Assembly (NCBI GenBank): GCA_964414185.1
Contig: CAYPVK010000001.1
Location: 62,001-126,000, forward strand
DNA: 64,000 bases
Source: UBA7488 sp964414185
GTDB taxonomy: Bacteria > Pseudomonadota > Alphaproteobacteria > CAAHEQ01 > UBA3637
Direction: 5' to 3'
Position 1 is the first letter of the stretch, and each line of letters starts with the position of its first letter. Below, one piece after another: positions 23,558 to 32,871 of the stretch. The position numbers and the translations under genes are program-made. The notes beneath the pieces were generated by a model that was not told where the DNA came from, searched no databases, and worked only from the letters and a program-made list of their open reading frames with translations.

Positions 23558-26206
23558 TTAAATCATCGTGCGTAAAAACGCAACGGCTTCGGCAACTTTG
23601 TTCGGATTCGTGCCGCCGGCTTGCGCCATATCGGGACGCCCGCCGCCGCCTTGTCCTTCCAAAATAATCGCGGCCGCTTTAACCATATCGACGGCGTTAT
23701 ATTTGCTTGTCAAATCATTTGTTACGCCGACGACAATGGATACTTTGCCTTCATATGTGGCAACAGCGCCGACAACGCCCGAACCGATTTTCTTTTTCCA
23801 TTCGTCGACCATAGGTTTGAGTTCTTTTGCCGGCACGTCGTGCAAAATTTTGCCCATGACTTTGACGCCGTTGATGATTTTGTAATCATCTTCGGCCTTC
23901 GCACCCGTTCCGCCCGCCAAAGCCAATTGGCGGCGCAAATCGGAAATTTCTTTTTCCAATTTTTTCTTGGTTTCCAACGCTCCTTCGACTTTTGCGTTTA
24001 AATCCTTAAGCGACGTGGATTTCGTTACATTCATAATGTGTTGAATGATATGGACTTGGTCGCGCATTTTCTTTAAAGCCGCCAACCCGACGACGGCTTC
24101 GATACGCCGTACGCCCGATGCGACGGCCCCTTCGGATACGATGTGGAACAATCCGATATCACCCGTTGCCGAAGCATGTGTGCCGCCGCATAGTTCGCGA
24201 GATAAAACTTTATCGCCTTGGCACATGGATAATACACGCACCGTTTCGCCGTATTTTTCATCAAACAATGCCATAGCCCCCAATTTGATTGCTTCGTCGG
24301 GAGTCATAATGTCCGTTGTAATCGGCGAATTCGTTAAAATCATTTCATTGACCAAACGTTCAACTTTTGTAATTTCTTCTTCATTCATTGCGCGATTGAG
24401 CGTAAAATCGAAACGGAAGAAATTCGGCGTAACCAACGACCCTTTTTGATGAACGGAATTGCCCAAGATATTTTGCAAAGCCGCTTGCAACAAGTGGGTT
24501 GCCGAATGGTGGACGCGGATATTGAAACGGCGGTCGGTGTCAATCATAAACAAGCCCGAATCGCCCGTTTTGACGGTACCCGATTCGACCGTACCGATAT
24601 GGACGATTAAATTGTTGTTTGCCGTTCGAACGGTATTTGTAACCTTAATGGTGGCATTTTGTGTTTTAACCGTGCCGGTATCGCCGACTTGCCCGCCCAT
24701 TTCGCCGTAAAACGGTGTTTGGTTTGCGACAATGTAAACTTCTTCGCCTTGCAAAGCATAATCGGCGGGTTTATTGTCTTTTACCAATGCAACGATATTG
24801 GCTTCGGCCGTATTTTCGGTATATCCCAAAAATTCGGTTGCACCCGCTTTTTCGTAAATGTCAAACCATAATTTGGCCGTTGCCGTATCATTTGTGCCGA
24901 TCCAAGATTTGCGAGCCTCAAGTTTTTGTTTCGCCATTGCTTTGTCAAATCCGTCGGTGTCAACTGTTTTGCCTTGTGATTTTAAAGCATCTTGCGTTAA
25001 ATCCAACGGGAATCCGTATGTGTCATATAATTTGAACGCCACATCGCCGGGCAGTGCATCGCCTTCTTTCAATTTGGCCGATTCGCCGTCCAATAATTTT
25101 AACCCGTTTTCAAGCGTTTGTTTGAATTTTGTTTCTTCCAAACGTAAAGATTCTTCAATCACTTTTTGTTGGGAAATAAGTTCGGGGTATGCGTCGCCCA
25201 TGGTTGAAATCAATGCCGGCACCAATTTATGCATCAACGGTTCCGTACAACCGATCAGGTGGGCATGGCGCATCGCGCGGCGCATAATGCGGCGCAATAC
25301 ATATCCGCGCCCTTCGTTGGATGGTAAGACGCCGTCGGCCAATAAGAACGATGTTGAACGCAAGTGGTCGGCAATCACACGCAACGACGTTTTATGTTCG
25401 CCGTACGGTTCAACGCCGGCAATTGCGGCGGATTGTTCAATCAGTTGCGTGAAAATTTCAATGCCGTAGTTATCGTTCGTGCCGTGCAAAATAGCGCTCA
25501 ACCTTTCCAAACCCGACCCCGTATCAATGGATTTTTTCGGCGTTTCGACGCGGCGCCCGTCGGGCAAATCTTCGTATTGGTCAAATACCAAATTCCATAC
25601 TTCGATGAAACGGTCTCCGTCTTCTTCCGGTGTGCCGGGACGTCCGCCCCAATATTGTTCGCCGTGATCGTAAAAAATTTCGCTGCACGGCCCGCACGGG
25701 CCCGTATCGCCCATTTGCCAAAAGTTGTCTTTTGTGGCAATCGGGATGATGTCTTCATCTTTCAGCCCCGCGATTTTTTTCCATAACTCTCTTGCTTCGT
25801 CATCGGTGTGGTATACCGTGACGCACAATTTGGATTTGTCCAACCCGATTTCTTTGGTCAGCAATTCCCAAGCGTAAAAAATGGCTTTTTCTTTAAAATA
25901 ATCGCCGAACGAAAAGTTGCCGAGCATTTCAAAAAACGTGTGGTGGCGGCGTGTATAACCGACATTGTCCAAATCGTTGTGTTTGCCCCCGGCACGAACG
26001 GATTTTTGCACGGTGGCGGCACGTGGGAACGGCGGTGTTTCGGCGCCCGTAAAATAGTTTTTAAATTGCACCATGCCCGAATTTGTGAACATCAAGCTCG
26101 GGTCGTTGCGTGGTACCAGCGAGCTGGCCGGCACAATCACGTGGTCTTGTTTTTTAAAATAATTGATAAAAGTTGAACGGATTTCGTTTGTAATATTTTT
26201 AGGCAT
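23558..26206 (-). CDS. alaS: Alanyl-tRNA synthetase
   Basis: This 882-residue class II synthetase charges tRNA-Ala. The N-terminal aminoacylation core starts NEIRSTFINYFKKQDHVIVPASSLVP, with motif 2 around FKNYFTG and motif 3 GSGLERL. The editing domain carries the zinc-site motifs HHSATHLL and CGGTHASATGDIG. The C-Ala domain ends with GGGGRPDMAQAGG. I chose ATG 26206 because its first residues align with family members; a TTG four codons upstream is in frame. It lies downstream of recA in the same direction, as in many alphaproteobacteria. Confidence 0.97.
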   Translation of the reverse strand: MPKNITNEIRSTFINYFKKQDHVIVPASSLVPRNDPSLMFTNSGMVQFKNYFTGAETPPFPRAATVQKSVRAGGKHNDLDNVGYTRRHHTFFEMLGNFSFGDYFKEKAIFYAWELLTKEIGLDKSKLCVTVYHTDDEARELWKKIAGLKDEDIIPIATKDNFWQMGDTGPCGPCSEIFYDHGEQYWGGRPGTPEEDGDRFIEVWNLVFDQYEDLPDGRRVETPKKSIDTGSGLERLSAILHGTNDNYGIEIFTQLIEQSAAIAGVEPYGEHKTSLRVIADHLRSTSFLLADGVLPSNEGRGYVLRRIMRRAMRHAHLIGCTEPLMHKLVPALISTMGDAYPELISQQKVIEESLRLEETKFKQTLENGLKLLDGESAKLKEGDALPGDVAFKLYDTYGFPLDLTQDALKSQGKTVDTDGFDKAMAKQKLEARKSWIGTNDTATAKLWFDIYEKAGATEFLGYTENTAEANIVALVKDNKPADYALQGEEVYIVANQTPFYGEMGGQVGDTGTVKTQNATIKVTNTVRTANNNLIVHIGTVESGTVKTGDSGLFMIDTDRRFNIRVHHSATHLLQAALQNILGNSVHQKGSLVTPNFFRFDFTLNRAMNEEEITKVERLVNEMILTNSPITTDIMTPDEAIKLGAMALFDEKYGETVRVLSMCQGDKVLSRELCGGTHASATGDIGLFHIVSEGAVASGVRRIEAVVGLAALKKMRDQVHIIQHIMNVTKSTSLKDLNAKVEGALETKKKLEKEISDLRRQLALAGGTGAKAEDDYKIINGVKVMGKILHDVPAKELKPMVDEWKKKIGSGVVGAVATYEGKVSIVVGVTNDLTSKYNAVDMVKAAAIILEGQGGGGRPDMAQAGGTNPNKVAEAVAFLRTMI

Positions 26207-26269
26207 TTTAAATTCCAAATCATTTATTTTTTTGTTTTGACACTTTTTAAAAAGGGGAGTCTTTTCATT

Positions 26270-26301
26270 TTAAAAGCCCGGCCTTTGGTTTGAAAGGCCG
26301 G
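26270..26301 (-). terminator. recA terminator
   Basis: CCGGCCTTT (26278-26286) pairs with AAAGGCCGG (26293-26301). On the minus strand the stem is followed by GCTTTTAAAA. Confidence 0.85.
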
Positions 26302-26325
26302 ACAAATTTTACTTTCCGGCAATGC

Positions 26326-27375
26326 TTATTCGGCGGCGGCAAGGGCGTCCGTTTCGGCATCGTTTTGTAACCCCGTCATCAAAGCTTGGGAAATTTCTTT
26401 GCCGTCGGCGCGAATTTCGCGTTCGATTTCTTCGGCTATTTTCGGGTGGGCTTTTAAATAAGCTTTCGCATTTTCGCGGCCTTGGCCGATGCGTTCGCCT
26501 TTGCATGAAAACCAAGCGCCCGCTTTTTCGACAATGCCCGCTTTGACGCCCAAGTCAAGCAATTCGCCTATTTTGGAAATGCCTTCGCCGTAAATGATGT
26601 CAAAATCAACCGTTTTAAACGGCGGGGACACTTTGTTTTTGACGACTTTGACGCGTGTTTGGCTGCCCACCACATCTTCGCGATCTTTCACCGCCCCGAC
26701 GCGGCGAATATCCAACCGTACGGACGCATAAAATTTCAAAGCGTTGCCGCCCGTCGTCGTTTCGGGGTTGCCGAACATGACGCCGATTTTCATGCGGATT
26801 TGGTTAATGAAAATAACCAATGTGCCCGCCCGTGCAACGGAAGCCGTTAATTTGCGTAAAGCCTGGCTCATCAAACGTGCTTGCAATCCCATATGGGAAT
26901 CGCCCATTTCGCCTTCGATTTCGGCTTTCGGTACCAAAGCGGCAACCGAATCGATAACCAAAACGTCAATCGTGCCCGAACGCACCAATGTATCGGCGAT
27001 TTCCAAAGCTTGTTCGCCCGTATCGGGTTGCGAAATCAACAAATCGTTGATGTTGACGCCCAATTTTGTCGCATAGGACGGATCAAGAGCATGTTCGGCA
27101 TCCACATAGGCGCAAATGCCGCCTTTTTTTTGAGATTCGGCGACAACATGCAATGCCAAAGTGGTTTTGCCCGAACTTTCGGGGCCGTAAATTTCAACGA
27201 TTCGCCCCTTCGGTAATCCGCCGATTCCCAATGCCAAATCCAGTCCCAAAGAGCCGGTTGAAATGGACGGGATTTCGACGGCGTTGTCTTGTTGTCCGAG
27301 ACGCATAATCGAACCTTTGCCGAAAGCGCGTTCGATTTGGCTTAAAGCCGCCTGCAATGCTTTGTCTTTTTCCAT
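26326..27375 (-). CDS. recA: RecA recombinase
   Basis: This 349-residue protein forms filaments on single-stranded DNA, drives strand exchange and triggers LexA self-cleavage. The Walker A is GPESSGKT. The signatures ALKFYASVRLDIRR and KNKVSPPFKTVDFDI and an acidic C-terminal tail are all present. ATG 27375 is preceded by AGAGGAAC, so the ribosome site overlaps an SOS box (27380-27394). Expression should therefore be LexA-controlled. Confidence 0.98.
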   Translation of the reverse strand: MEKDKALQAALSQIERAFGKGSIMRLGQQDNAVEIPSISTGSLGLDLALGIGGLPKGRIVEIYGPESSGKTTLALHVVAESQKKGGICAYVDAEHALDPSYATKLGVNINDLLISQPDTGEQALEIADTLVRSGTIDVLVIDSVAALVPKAEIEGEMGDSHMGLQARLMSQALRKLTASVARAGTLVIFINQIRMKIGVMFGNPETTTGGNALKFYASVRLDIRRVGAVKDREDVVGSQTRVKVVKNKVSPPFKTVDFDIIYGEGISKIGELLDLGVKAGIVEKAGAWFSCKGERIGQGRENAKAYLKAHPKIAEEIEREIRADGKEISQALMTGLQNDAETDALAAAE

Positions 27376-27379
27376 ATTT

Positions 27380-27394
27380 GTTCCTCTTTTGTTC
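27380..27394 (-). promoter_or_regulatory. Alphaproteobacterial LexA box (SOS operator) of recA
   Basis: The plus strand reads GTTC-CTCTTTT-GTTC, an exact GTTC-N7-GTTC. It lies 5-19 nt before the recA start codon. A perfect inverted repeat GATAATG/CATTATC (27402-27419) sits just upstream and may be a second operator or a leader hairpin. Confidence 0.8.
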
Positions 27395-27644
27395 TCATGT
27401 TGATAATGGGGTCATTATCCCCTATTTTTATCAAAAGTACAAGAAAAAAATGCACATATTCCGTTATGCTTTCGGATTCGTTTTCGCAAGGGGGGCAAAA
27501 AGCGTATGAAACGGTTGAAAATTAACGTAAAAAAGGCTTAAAACAAGGTGTCGGGAGCACGGAGAATTTTTTGCTTGATATTCAAAAAAAATCTGCTATT
27601 TTAACCCGATAATTTCAACCCCTTAAAAAAAGAAAGGCATCCTT

Positions 27645-28196
27645 GTGTTTGAACAACCCGACAACATTACTTTGGCTTCGTACATTTTGCATGAAATCGT
27701 TTCCAAAATGCCGCGTGCGCAATTTTCGGCGAAACACGGCATCGAATGGGAAGAACAAATCGTAAAGCTTGAAGAAACGACAACGCTTGAAACGTTGCAT
27801 AACATGAAAAGTTTGGTCGGCGCTTTTGACCATGCCGCCGTTGTGGGCACTTGTTTGGCGTCGGGTTGGTTGGAAAGCAATGTGCCCGTTTTGCTGGATG
27901 ATGAAAAGCCGTCCGGGATAATGGATGAATTGGGTCAATTTTCGCATTTGATAACTGAAATTGTCCATAAAAAAGTACCGCCGATCCGTCCCGCCGACAA
28001 ACGTACGAAAGAACAACTGATTACGCAAGGTTTCTTGTTGGGATTGGATTTGGGGCGGTGTTTGAAAAATATAACGCCTTATGCGCCGATGAGCGGTCTT
28101 AAATTACGTGAAATGTTGGAAACGGTCAAAAAGGATCCCGAATTAATCAAACATGGGAAAAAAACTTTTATGCCGACGGTCGAACGCATGCGTTAA
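27645..28196 (+). CDS. Conserved-looking hypothetical protein upstream of ffh
   Basis: This 183-residue soluble protein begins with GTG 27645, with AAGAAAGG 8-15 nt upstream. It is mostly helical, with a DHAAVVGTCLASGWLES segment and a conserved-looking GFLLGLDLGRCLKNITPYAP stretch. There is no signal peptide, TM helix or catalytic motif that I can name. A TTGATA-16-TATTTT promoter lies at 27575-27602. ffh has its own promoter, so co-transcription is optional. Confidence 0.7.
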   Translation: MFEQPDNITLASYILHEIVSKMPRAQFSAKHGIEWEEQIVKLEETTTLETLHNMKSLVGAFDHAAVVGTCLASGWLESNVPVLLDDEKPSGIMDELGQFSHLITEIVHKKVPPIRPADKRTKEQLITQGFLLGLDLGRCLKNITPYAPMSGLKLREMLETVKKDPELIKHGKKTFMPTVERMR

Positions 28197-28253
28197 GGAT
28201 ATTCCCCTGCGCGTTGTTCGTACCGCGTTTGTAAAAGCCGAAGGGCAAATTCC

Positions 28254-28282
28254 TTGACTTTCGGGCGTTTGTACTCTAAAAT
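28254..28282 (+). promoter_or_regulatory. ffh promoter
   Basis: TTGACT (28254-28259), a 17-nt spacer, TAAAAT (28277-28282); about 30 nt leader before ATG 28321. Confidence 0.7.
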
Positions 28283-28320
28283 AAGACGCATATTTTTAAT
28301 TTAACATAAGGGGTTTTAAA

Positions 28321-29850
28321 ATGTTCCAAGGATTGGCCGACAGATTGACCGGCATATTTGACAAGCTGACCAAACGCGGTATTTTGACCGAAGCGGCCGT
28401 TGATGAAACGATGCGTGAAATTAAAATCGCATTGTTGGAAGCGGATGTATCTTTGCCTGTTGTAAAAGAATTTATTGCCAACGTGCGCGAAAAGGCGGTC
28501 GGGGAACAAATTATCAAATCCGTTTCCCCGGGGCAAATGGTCGTTAAAATCGTATCCGATGAATTGGTAAATTTATTGGGCAGTGCCGAAGAATTGAAAA
28601 TATTGCCGCACGGGCAAAGCGTTATTTTAATGGTCGGGTTGCAAGGGTCGGGTAAAACAACCTCAACCGCCAAATTGGCCGTGCGTTTGAAAAAAAGCGG
28701 CAAAAAAGTGTTAATGGCAAGTTTGGACGTTTATCGCCCCGCCGCACAAGAACAATTGGCCGAGTTGGCTGAGAAAAACTCTTTGGACGTGTTACCGATT
28801 ATCAAGGGGCAAAAACCCGAAGACATCACGCGCCGCGCATTGCAAGAGGCAAAGTTGTCTGCTTATGACGTTTTGATTTTGGATACGGCGGGGCGTTTGC
28901 ATATTGACGAAGACATGATGCGCGAAGTCGGGCGTGTTCGCGACTTGTCCAATCCGACCGAAACATTGTTGGTGGTTGATGCGATGATGGGGCAAGATGC
29001 CGTCAATGTTGCGAAAGAATTTTCCGATAAAATCGGGATTACCGGTACCGTTTTAACGCGAATCGACGGGGATTCGCGCGGTGGGGCGGCTTTATCGATG
29101 CGCCAAATAACGGGGCAGCCGATTAAATTTTTGGGTGTCGGCGAAAAAACGGATGCGTTGGAAGTTTTTGATGCCAAACGCATTGCCGATCGCATTTTGG
29201 GCATGGGCGACGTGCTTGGGTTGGTTGAAACCGCTATGGAAAAAATCAATCAGGAAGAAGCCCAAAAAACCGCGATGCGCATGATGGAAGGCAAATTCGA
29301 TTTGAATGATTTGTTGTCTCAGATTCGCCAAATCAATAAAATGGGCGATATTAAGGGCATCATGAAAATGATTCCGGGCATTTCCAAAATGAAAGACAAA
29401 ATCGATGCGGCCGGTATTGACAATAAAATGATTAAACATCAAGAAGCGATTATTTTATCGATGACGCCGTATGAACGCAAATATCCCGATGTGTTAAAAG
29501 CGGCACGCAAAGCGCGTATTGCGGCAGGATCGGGCACGTCGCCGATGGAAGTCAACCGCTTGTTAAAACAGTATGAACAAATGGCTAAAGTGATGAAGCA
29601 ATTCAAAAAAATGGGGCCGCTCGGGATGATGAAAATGATGGGCGGCATAAAAAGCATGATGGGTGGCGGTTCCATGCCCGGCAGTTTCGGCGGCATGGGC
29701 GGTTTCGGTTCAGTGGGTGGTATGCCTGATATGGGGGCGATGCCCGATTTAAGCGCTTTGCAAAACGGTGGCGGTTTAAATGCCGACGGCTTGCCGAATT
29801 TTGGAGACGGTGATATCAACGAGTTGATGAAACAGTTGCCGAAAAAATAG
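28321..29850 (+). CDS. ffh: Signal recognition particle protein Ffh (SRP54)
   Basis: This 509-residue GTPase binds signal peptides of nascent membrane proteins with SRP RNA and docks on FtsY. The N domain (1-95) carries the ALLEADVS motif. In the G domain G1 is GLQGSGKTT (106-114), DTAGRLHIDED is G3 and TRIDGDSRGGAALS is G4/G5. The Met-rich M domain follows, with a Gly/Met-rich tail (GGM and MPD repeats) longer than in E. coli. In many proteobacteria ffh is followed by rpsP; here three minus-strand genes separate them. Confidence 0.97.
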   Translation: MFQGLADRLTGIFDKLTKRGILTEAAVDETMREIKIALLEADVSLPVVKEFIANVREKAVGEQIIKSVSPGQMVVKIVSDELVNLLGSAEELKILPHGQSVILMVGLQGSGKTTSTAKLAVRLKKSGKKVLMASLDVYRPAAQEQLAELAEKNSLDVLPIIKGQKPEDITRRALQEAKLSAYDVLILDTAGRLHIDEDMMREVGRVRDLSNPTETLLVVDAMMGQDAVNVAKEFSDKIGITGTVLTRIDGDSRGGAALSMRQITGQPIKFLGVGEKTDALEVFDAKRIADRILGMGDVLGLVETAMEKINQEEAQKTAMRMMEGKFDLNDLLSQIRQINKMGDIKGIMKMIPGISKMKDKIDAAGIDNKMIKHQEAIILSMTPYERKYPDVLKAARKARIAAGSGTSPMEVNRLLKQYEQMAKVMKQFKKMGPLGMMKMMGGIKSMMGGGSMPGSFGGMGGFGSVGGMPDMGAMPDLSALQNGGGLNADGLPNFGDGDINELMKQLPKK

Positions 29851-29902
29851 GGATAGTGTTATGATTTTTCTTGATTTTTGGCGGTCGTTCATTATCCAAA
29901 CT

Positions 29903-30772
29903 TCATTGATTTAAAAGGGTCAGGATATAAGATGCTTTCAGATTATCGTTTTCCCACGATATATTCCCCTTATATACCCGCAATTCATAAAGTGGCGCCA
30001 AATCAGAATCCACAAGCGTTACATAAAACGAATAGGTATCTTCATCGTTTTTAAATTCGTAATAATGGTTGCCACCGTTGCCGTCAAAGGTTTTAGAGCC
30101 GTTTAAGACAATATCGGGAGGCCCGGCAAAATCATGGCCTAGATTCCAAAATGAAAATCTGAATTTGTGGGATGTTTGGCTGTTTGTGTTTAATTCGTCA
30201 ATCCTGCCGAGTCCCTGTGATGTTTTAAATTTATAAAGGTTTCTTTTAAACTCTTTTAACGTGGGATGCAGTGTTTGTAAATCCGCCTTTTTAATATCGG
30301 TTGCAAGTTGTTTTTGCTGCGGCGTTTTTAAATTAAGGGCTATCAGTTTGCCGTCATTGTTAAGCCAAATAAGGCCGGATAAAAACATAATCCCCTTATC
30401 GTCCATTTGAGTCCAATCATTTGCATGGCTTTGGGTTATCATTCGTTTAGAGTTTGCATCAAACAATAAATCATAATTTTCGATAAATTCGTGTTTGTCA
30501 TGGATGGTTGGCAAAGGATGGTCAAGTTTGATGGGAAAAGAAACAAAATCGGCAATTTTTTGAGCGTCGTTTGTTTTAACGGCATCAATAAATTTTTGAA
30601 CCGGTAGAGCGGTTTGGTTCGGAGTGTTTGAATAAAGCGGAGCATTCATATGAGCCGAAGAATCCGTTTTACTCATAAAAATATCAGAATTTTTAAGTGT
30701 GTTAGGGGTTCCAAAAACACTTGCTGAATAAAACACTATGGATAATATTATGGTATAAAAATGTAAACGCAT
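29903..30772 (-). CDS. Secreted hypothetical protein
   Basis: This 289-residue protein has an N-terminal signal peptide (hydrophobic ~5-19, likely cleavage after ASVFG). The mature part has an NTF2-like look around residues 55-130 (KFIDAVKTNDAQKIADFVSFPIKL), followed by a Lys/Gln-rich stretch. A beta-rich C-terminus with WNLGHDFAGPPDIVLNGSK could be a small lipoprotein-like or lectin-like domain. No catalytic motif is seen. It is monocistronic and convergent with ffh. Confidence 0.7.
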   Translation of the reverse strand: MRLHFYTIILSIVFYSASVFGTPNTLKNSDIFMSKTDSSAHMNAPLYSNTPNQTALPVQKFIDAVKTNDAQKIADFVSFPIKLDHPLPTIHDKHEFIENYDLLFDANSKRMITQSHANDWTQMDDKGIMFLSGLIWLNNDGKLIALNLKTPQQKQLATDIKKADLQTLHPTLKEFKRNLYKFKTSQGLGRIDELNTNSQTSHKFRFSFWNLGHDFAGPPDIVLNGSKTFDGNGGNHYYEFKNDEDTYSFYVTLVDSDLAPLYELRVYKGNISWENDNLKASYILTLLNQ

Positions 30773-30823
30773 CAGGAATCCCTTTTTGTATTATGTACAA
30801 CGGTTTTTTAAATTAAATGTAGT

Positions 30824-31867
30824 TTAAAACAAATTTTCGAACGCATTTAAAATCCAAAAGGCAAGCGCGCCGATAAGAGCGCTGACGGGAATCGTCAAAA
30901 CCCACGCGGTCATTAAGTTGCGGGTAATGCCCCATCGGACGGCCGACAGGCGTTTGACCGAACCCACGCCCATAATGCTGCCCGAGATAACGTGCGTTGT
31001 GCTGACGGGTACATGTAATACTTCGGTGATAAATAAGGTAATCGCGCCGGCAGTTTGAACGGAAAACCCTTCAAACGGGTGGATTTTGGTGATTTTATTG
31101 CCCATTGTTTTCATAATTTTCCAACCGCCGCACAACGTGCCCGCCGATATGGCAAAGAAACACGCCAGCGGTATCCAATCATGCATATCGGCCATATCGG
31201 ACATACGCAAAAACGGATGAATATCGGGGTTGAGAGCCGTTGCGGCAATCAAAGCGGCGGCGATAATTCCCATAACTTTTTGCGAATCGTTCAGGCCGTG
31301 CCCGATGCTGAGCAAAGCCGACGAGAGCAGTTGCAACCGTTTAAAGTATATATCCGCTTTGATGGGGCGCATATTTTTGACAACATGCATCATGATAATC
31401 GTGATAATGTTGCCTGCAACAAACCCGATAAGGGGGGCAACAAAAATAAACAATGCGATAATTCCGATAACGCCCATGTGGATGGATTTTAACCCTGACG
31501 ACATATAGGCTGCGCCTGCCAATCCGCCGATAAGCGTGTGTGATGATGAGGACGGAATCCCTAATTTCCAAGTCAATAAGTTCCAAAAAATCGCGGCGAT
31601 AAGCCCCGCGATAATCACGCGCGACGGGTGGGCAATCATGGATGTTTCGACGATTTTGGATACCGTATCGGCAATGCCGAATTCGCCGATGACGAATTTG
31701 GCGATAAAATAAGCGACAAAGTTAAATGCCGCCGCCCAAATAATGGCTTGCAGCGGTGTTAAAACCTTAGTTGCCACAACGGTTGCGATTGAATTGGGCG
31801 CGTCGTGAAATCCGTTGACGAAATCAAAAAGAAGCGCTAGAACGACAATAATCAGCAGGGCTGTCAT
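30824..31867 (-). CDS. pit: PiT-family inorganic phosphate permease
   Basis: This 347-residue inner-membrane protein has ~9-10 TM helices. Both PiT signatures are present: GFHDAPNSIATVVAT near residue 20 and GHGLNDSQKVMGIIAA in the second half, each with the Asp needed for cation-coupled phosphate uptake. The GITRNLMTAWVLTIPVSALIG tail is typical of bacterial PitA/PitH. It follows its partner DUF47 gene by 21 nt. A second, divergent pair is at 58002-59672. Confidence 0.93.
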   Translation of the reverse strand: MTALLIIVVLALLFDFVNGFHDAPNSIATVVATKVLTPLQAIIWAAAFNFVAYFIAKFVIGEFGIADTVSKIVETSMIAHPSRVIIAGLIAAIFWNLLTWKLGIPSSSSHTLIGGLAGAAYMSSGLKSIHMGVIGIIALFIFVAPLIGFVAGNIITIIMMHVVKNMRPIKADIYFKRLQLLSSALLSIGHGLNDSQKVMGIIAAALIAATALNPDIHPFLRMSDMADMHDWIPLACFFAISAGTLCGGWKIMKTMGNKITKIHPFEGFSVQTAGAITLFITEVLHVPVSTTHVISGSIMGVGSVKRLSAVRWGITRNLMTAWVLTIPVSALIGALAFWILNAFENLF

Positions 31868-31888
31868 AAAATAAAGTCCTTAAAAAAA

Positions 31889-32536
31889 TTATGCGTATTT
31901 AATCACAATCGTGCTGATGATTTTGCCGACCGCTTCGGTCGCATCCATCGCATGTTCCAATTCATACAAAATATCTTTGAGCTTGATGATTTCAATCGCA
32001 TCTTTTTCGTTTTTGAACAATTCAATCAGGTAATTTTCGTACACTTCGTCGGATTTGCCTTCCAAACTTTCGATTTGTTTGCATAAATGTGTCAAATTTT
32101 GCGGCTTTTTTTTCAAATCGGGCATTTTTTCCATAATGGTTTTAACAAGGCAAGTCGATTCTTTTAACATCTCTGCCATGGATTTTGCCGCATCGGGCAT
32201 ATATTTCGGGCTGTAACGCATAATGCGTTTGGCACAACTGCTGATATGGTTAATCACGCTGCGCATGTTCAACGTTAAATTGTTAATATCTTCGCGGTCA
32301 AACGGTGTGATAAAGCTGTTGTGTAATTCGCGTGTGATTTTGCCTTGAATTTTTAACCCTAAATGTTTTTGTTCGCGGATTTGCGCCGTCAAACGGGCAA
32401 TGTCTTCTTGGGAAGAAGCTTGTATACAAGCCAAAGTCAAATCCGCCGTAACGCACATGGCATCGGCCATTTGAGCCAATAACAAAAAGTATTCGTTTGT
32501 TTGGGGGATAAAACGGCTGAAAAAATTGTTATTCAT
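31889..32536 (-). CDS. PhoU-like DUF47 protein, Pit accessory protein
   Basis: This 215-residue all-helical cytoplasmic protein of the TIGR00153/DUF47 family is related to PhoU. It has the ITPFDREDINNLTLNMRSVINHI segment that carries the DREDI metal-site motif, and an ELEHAMDATEAVGKIISTIVIKYA C-terminus. Such proteins pair with Pit permeases and tune phosphate uptake. It is the first gene of the pair, with no regulator in view. Confidence 0.9.
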   Translation of the reverse strand: MNNNFFSRFIPQTNEYFLLLAQMADAMCVTADLTLACIQASSQEDIARLTAQIREQKHLGLKIQGKITRELHNSFITPFDREDINNLTLNMRSVINHISSCAKRIMRYSPKYMPDAAKSMAEMLKESTCLVKTIMEKMPDLKKKPQNLTHLCKQIESLEGKSDEVYENYLIELFKNEKDAIEIIKLKDILYELEHAMDATEAVGKIISTIVIKYA

Positions 32537-32651
32537 GAAAATTCCATATTTTTATTAAACGTGTCATGGGGGCTAGTATACAATATGAAACGAAATTGTA
32601 AAGTGAAATCGCAAGATTTTAAAAACCGTTTTGTTTTTTTTGAATTTTTGC

Positions 32652-32680
32652 TTGACACGTTTTAAAAAAACAAGTATAAA
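32652..32680 (+). promoter_or_regulatory. Strong promoter of the rpsP operon
   Basis: TTGACA (32652-32657), a 17-nt spacer and TATAAA (32675-32680). Confidence 0.85.
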
Positions 32681-32686
32681 AAGGCA

Positions 32687-32871
32687 TCTTTCAAAAAGCT
32701 GAAATAAGTCTTCAGTCTCTGAGGAGATACCCCGCCGAGCGATGGTTCGCCCTTCGGGGACATTGTTGTATTGACGGTTTGTATTTAACGGATGCGGTCA
32801 AACAATCTTTGAAAAGGCTTGTCGGCTTTGGATGATAAAGTAAAACTGAAAATCGTTGGAAAGGAAGTTAT
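32687..32871 (+). promoter_or_regulatory. Long structured leader of the rpsP-rimM-trmD-rplS operon
   Basis: About 185 nt separate the predicted start from the rpsP ATG. The leader contains a hairpin of CCCCG..CGGGG arms (around 32729-32760) with inner GCGA-TGGT-TCGC, and a looser TTGAC..GTCAA pairing further on. No known riboswitch is recognised. It could mediate control by S16 or L19 or by translation, which is inference. Confidence 0.5.
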
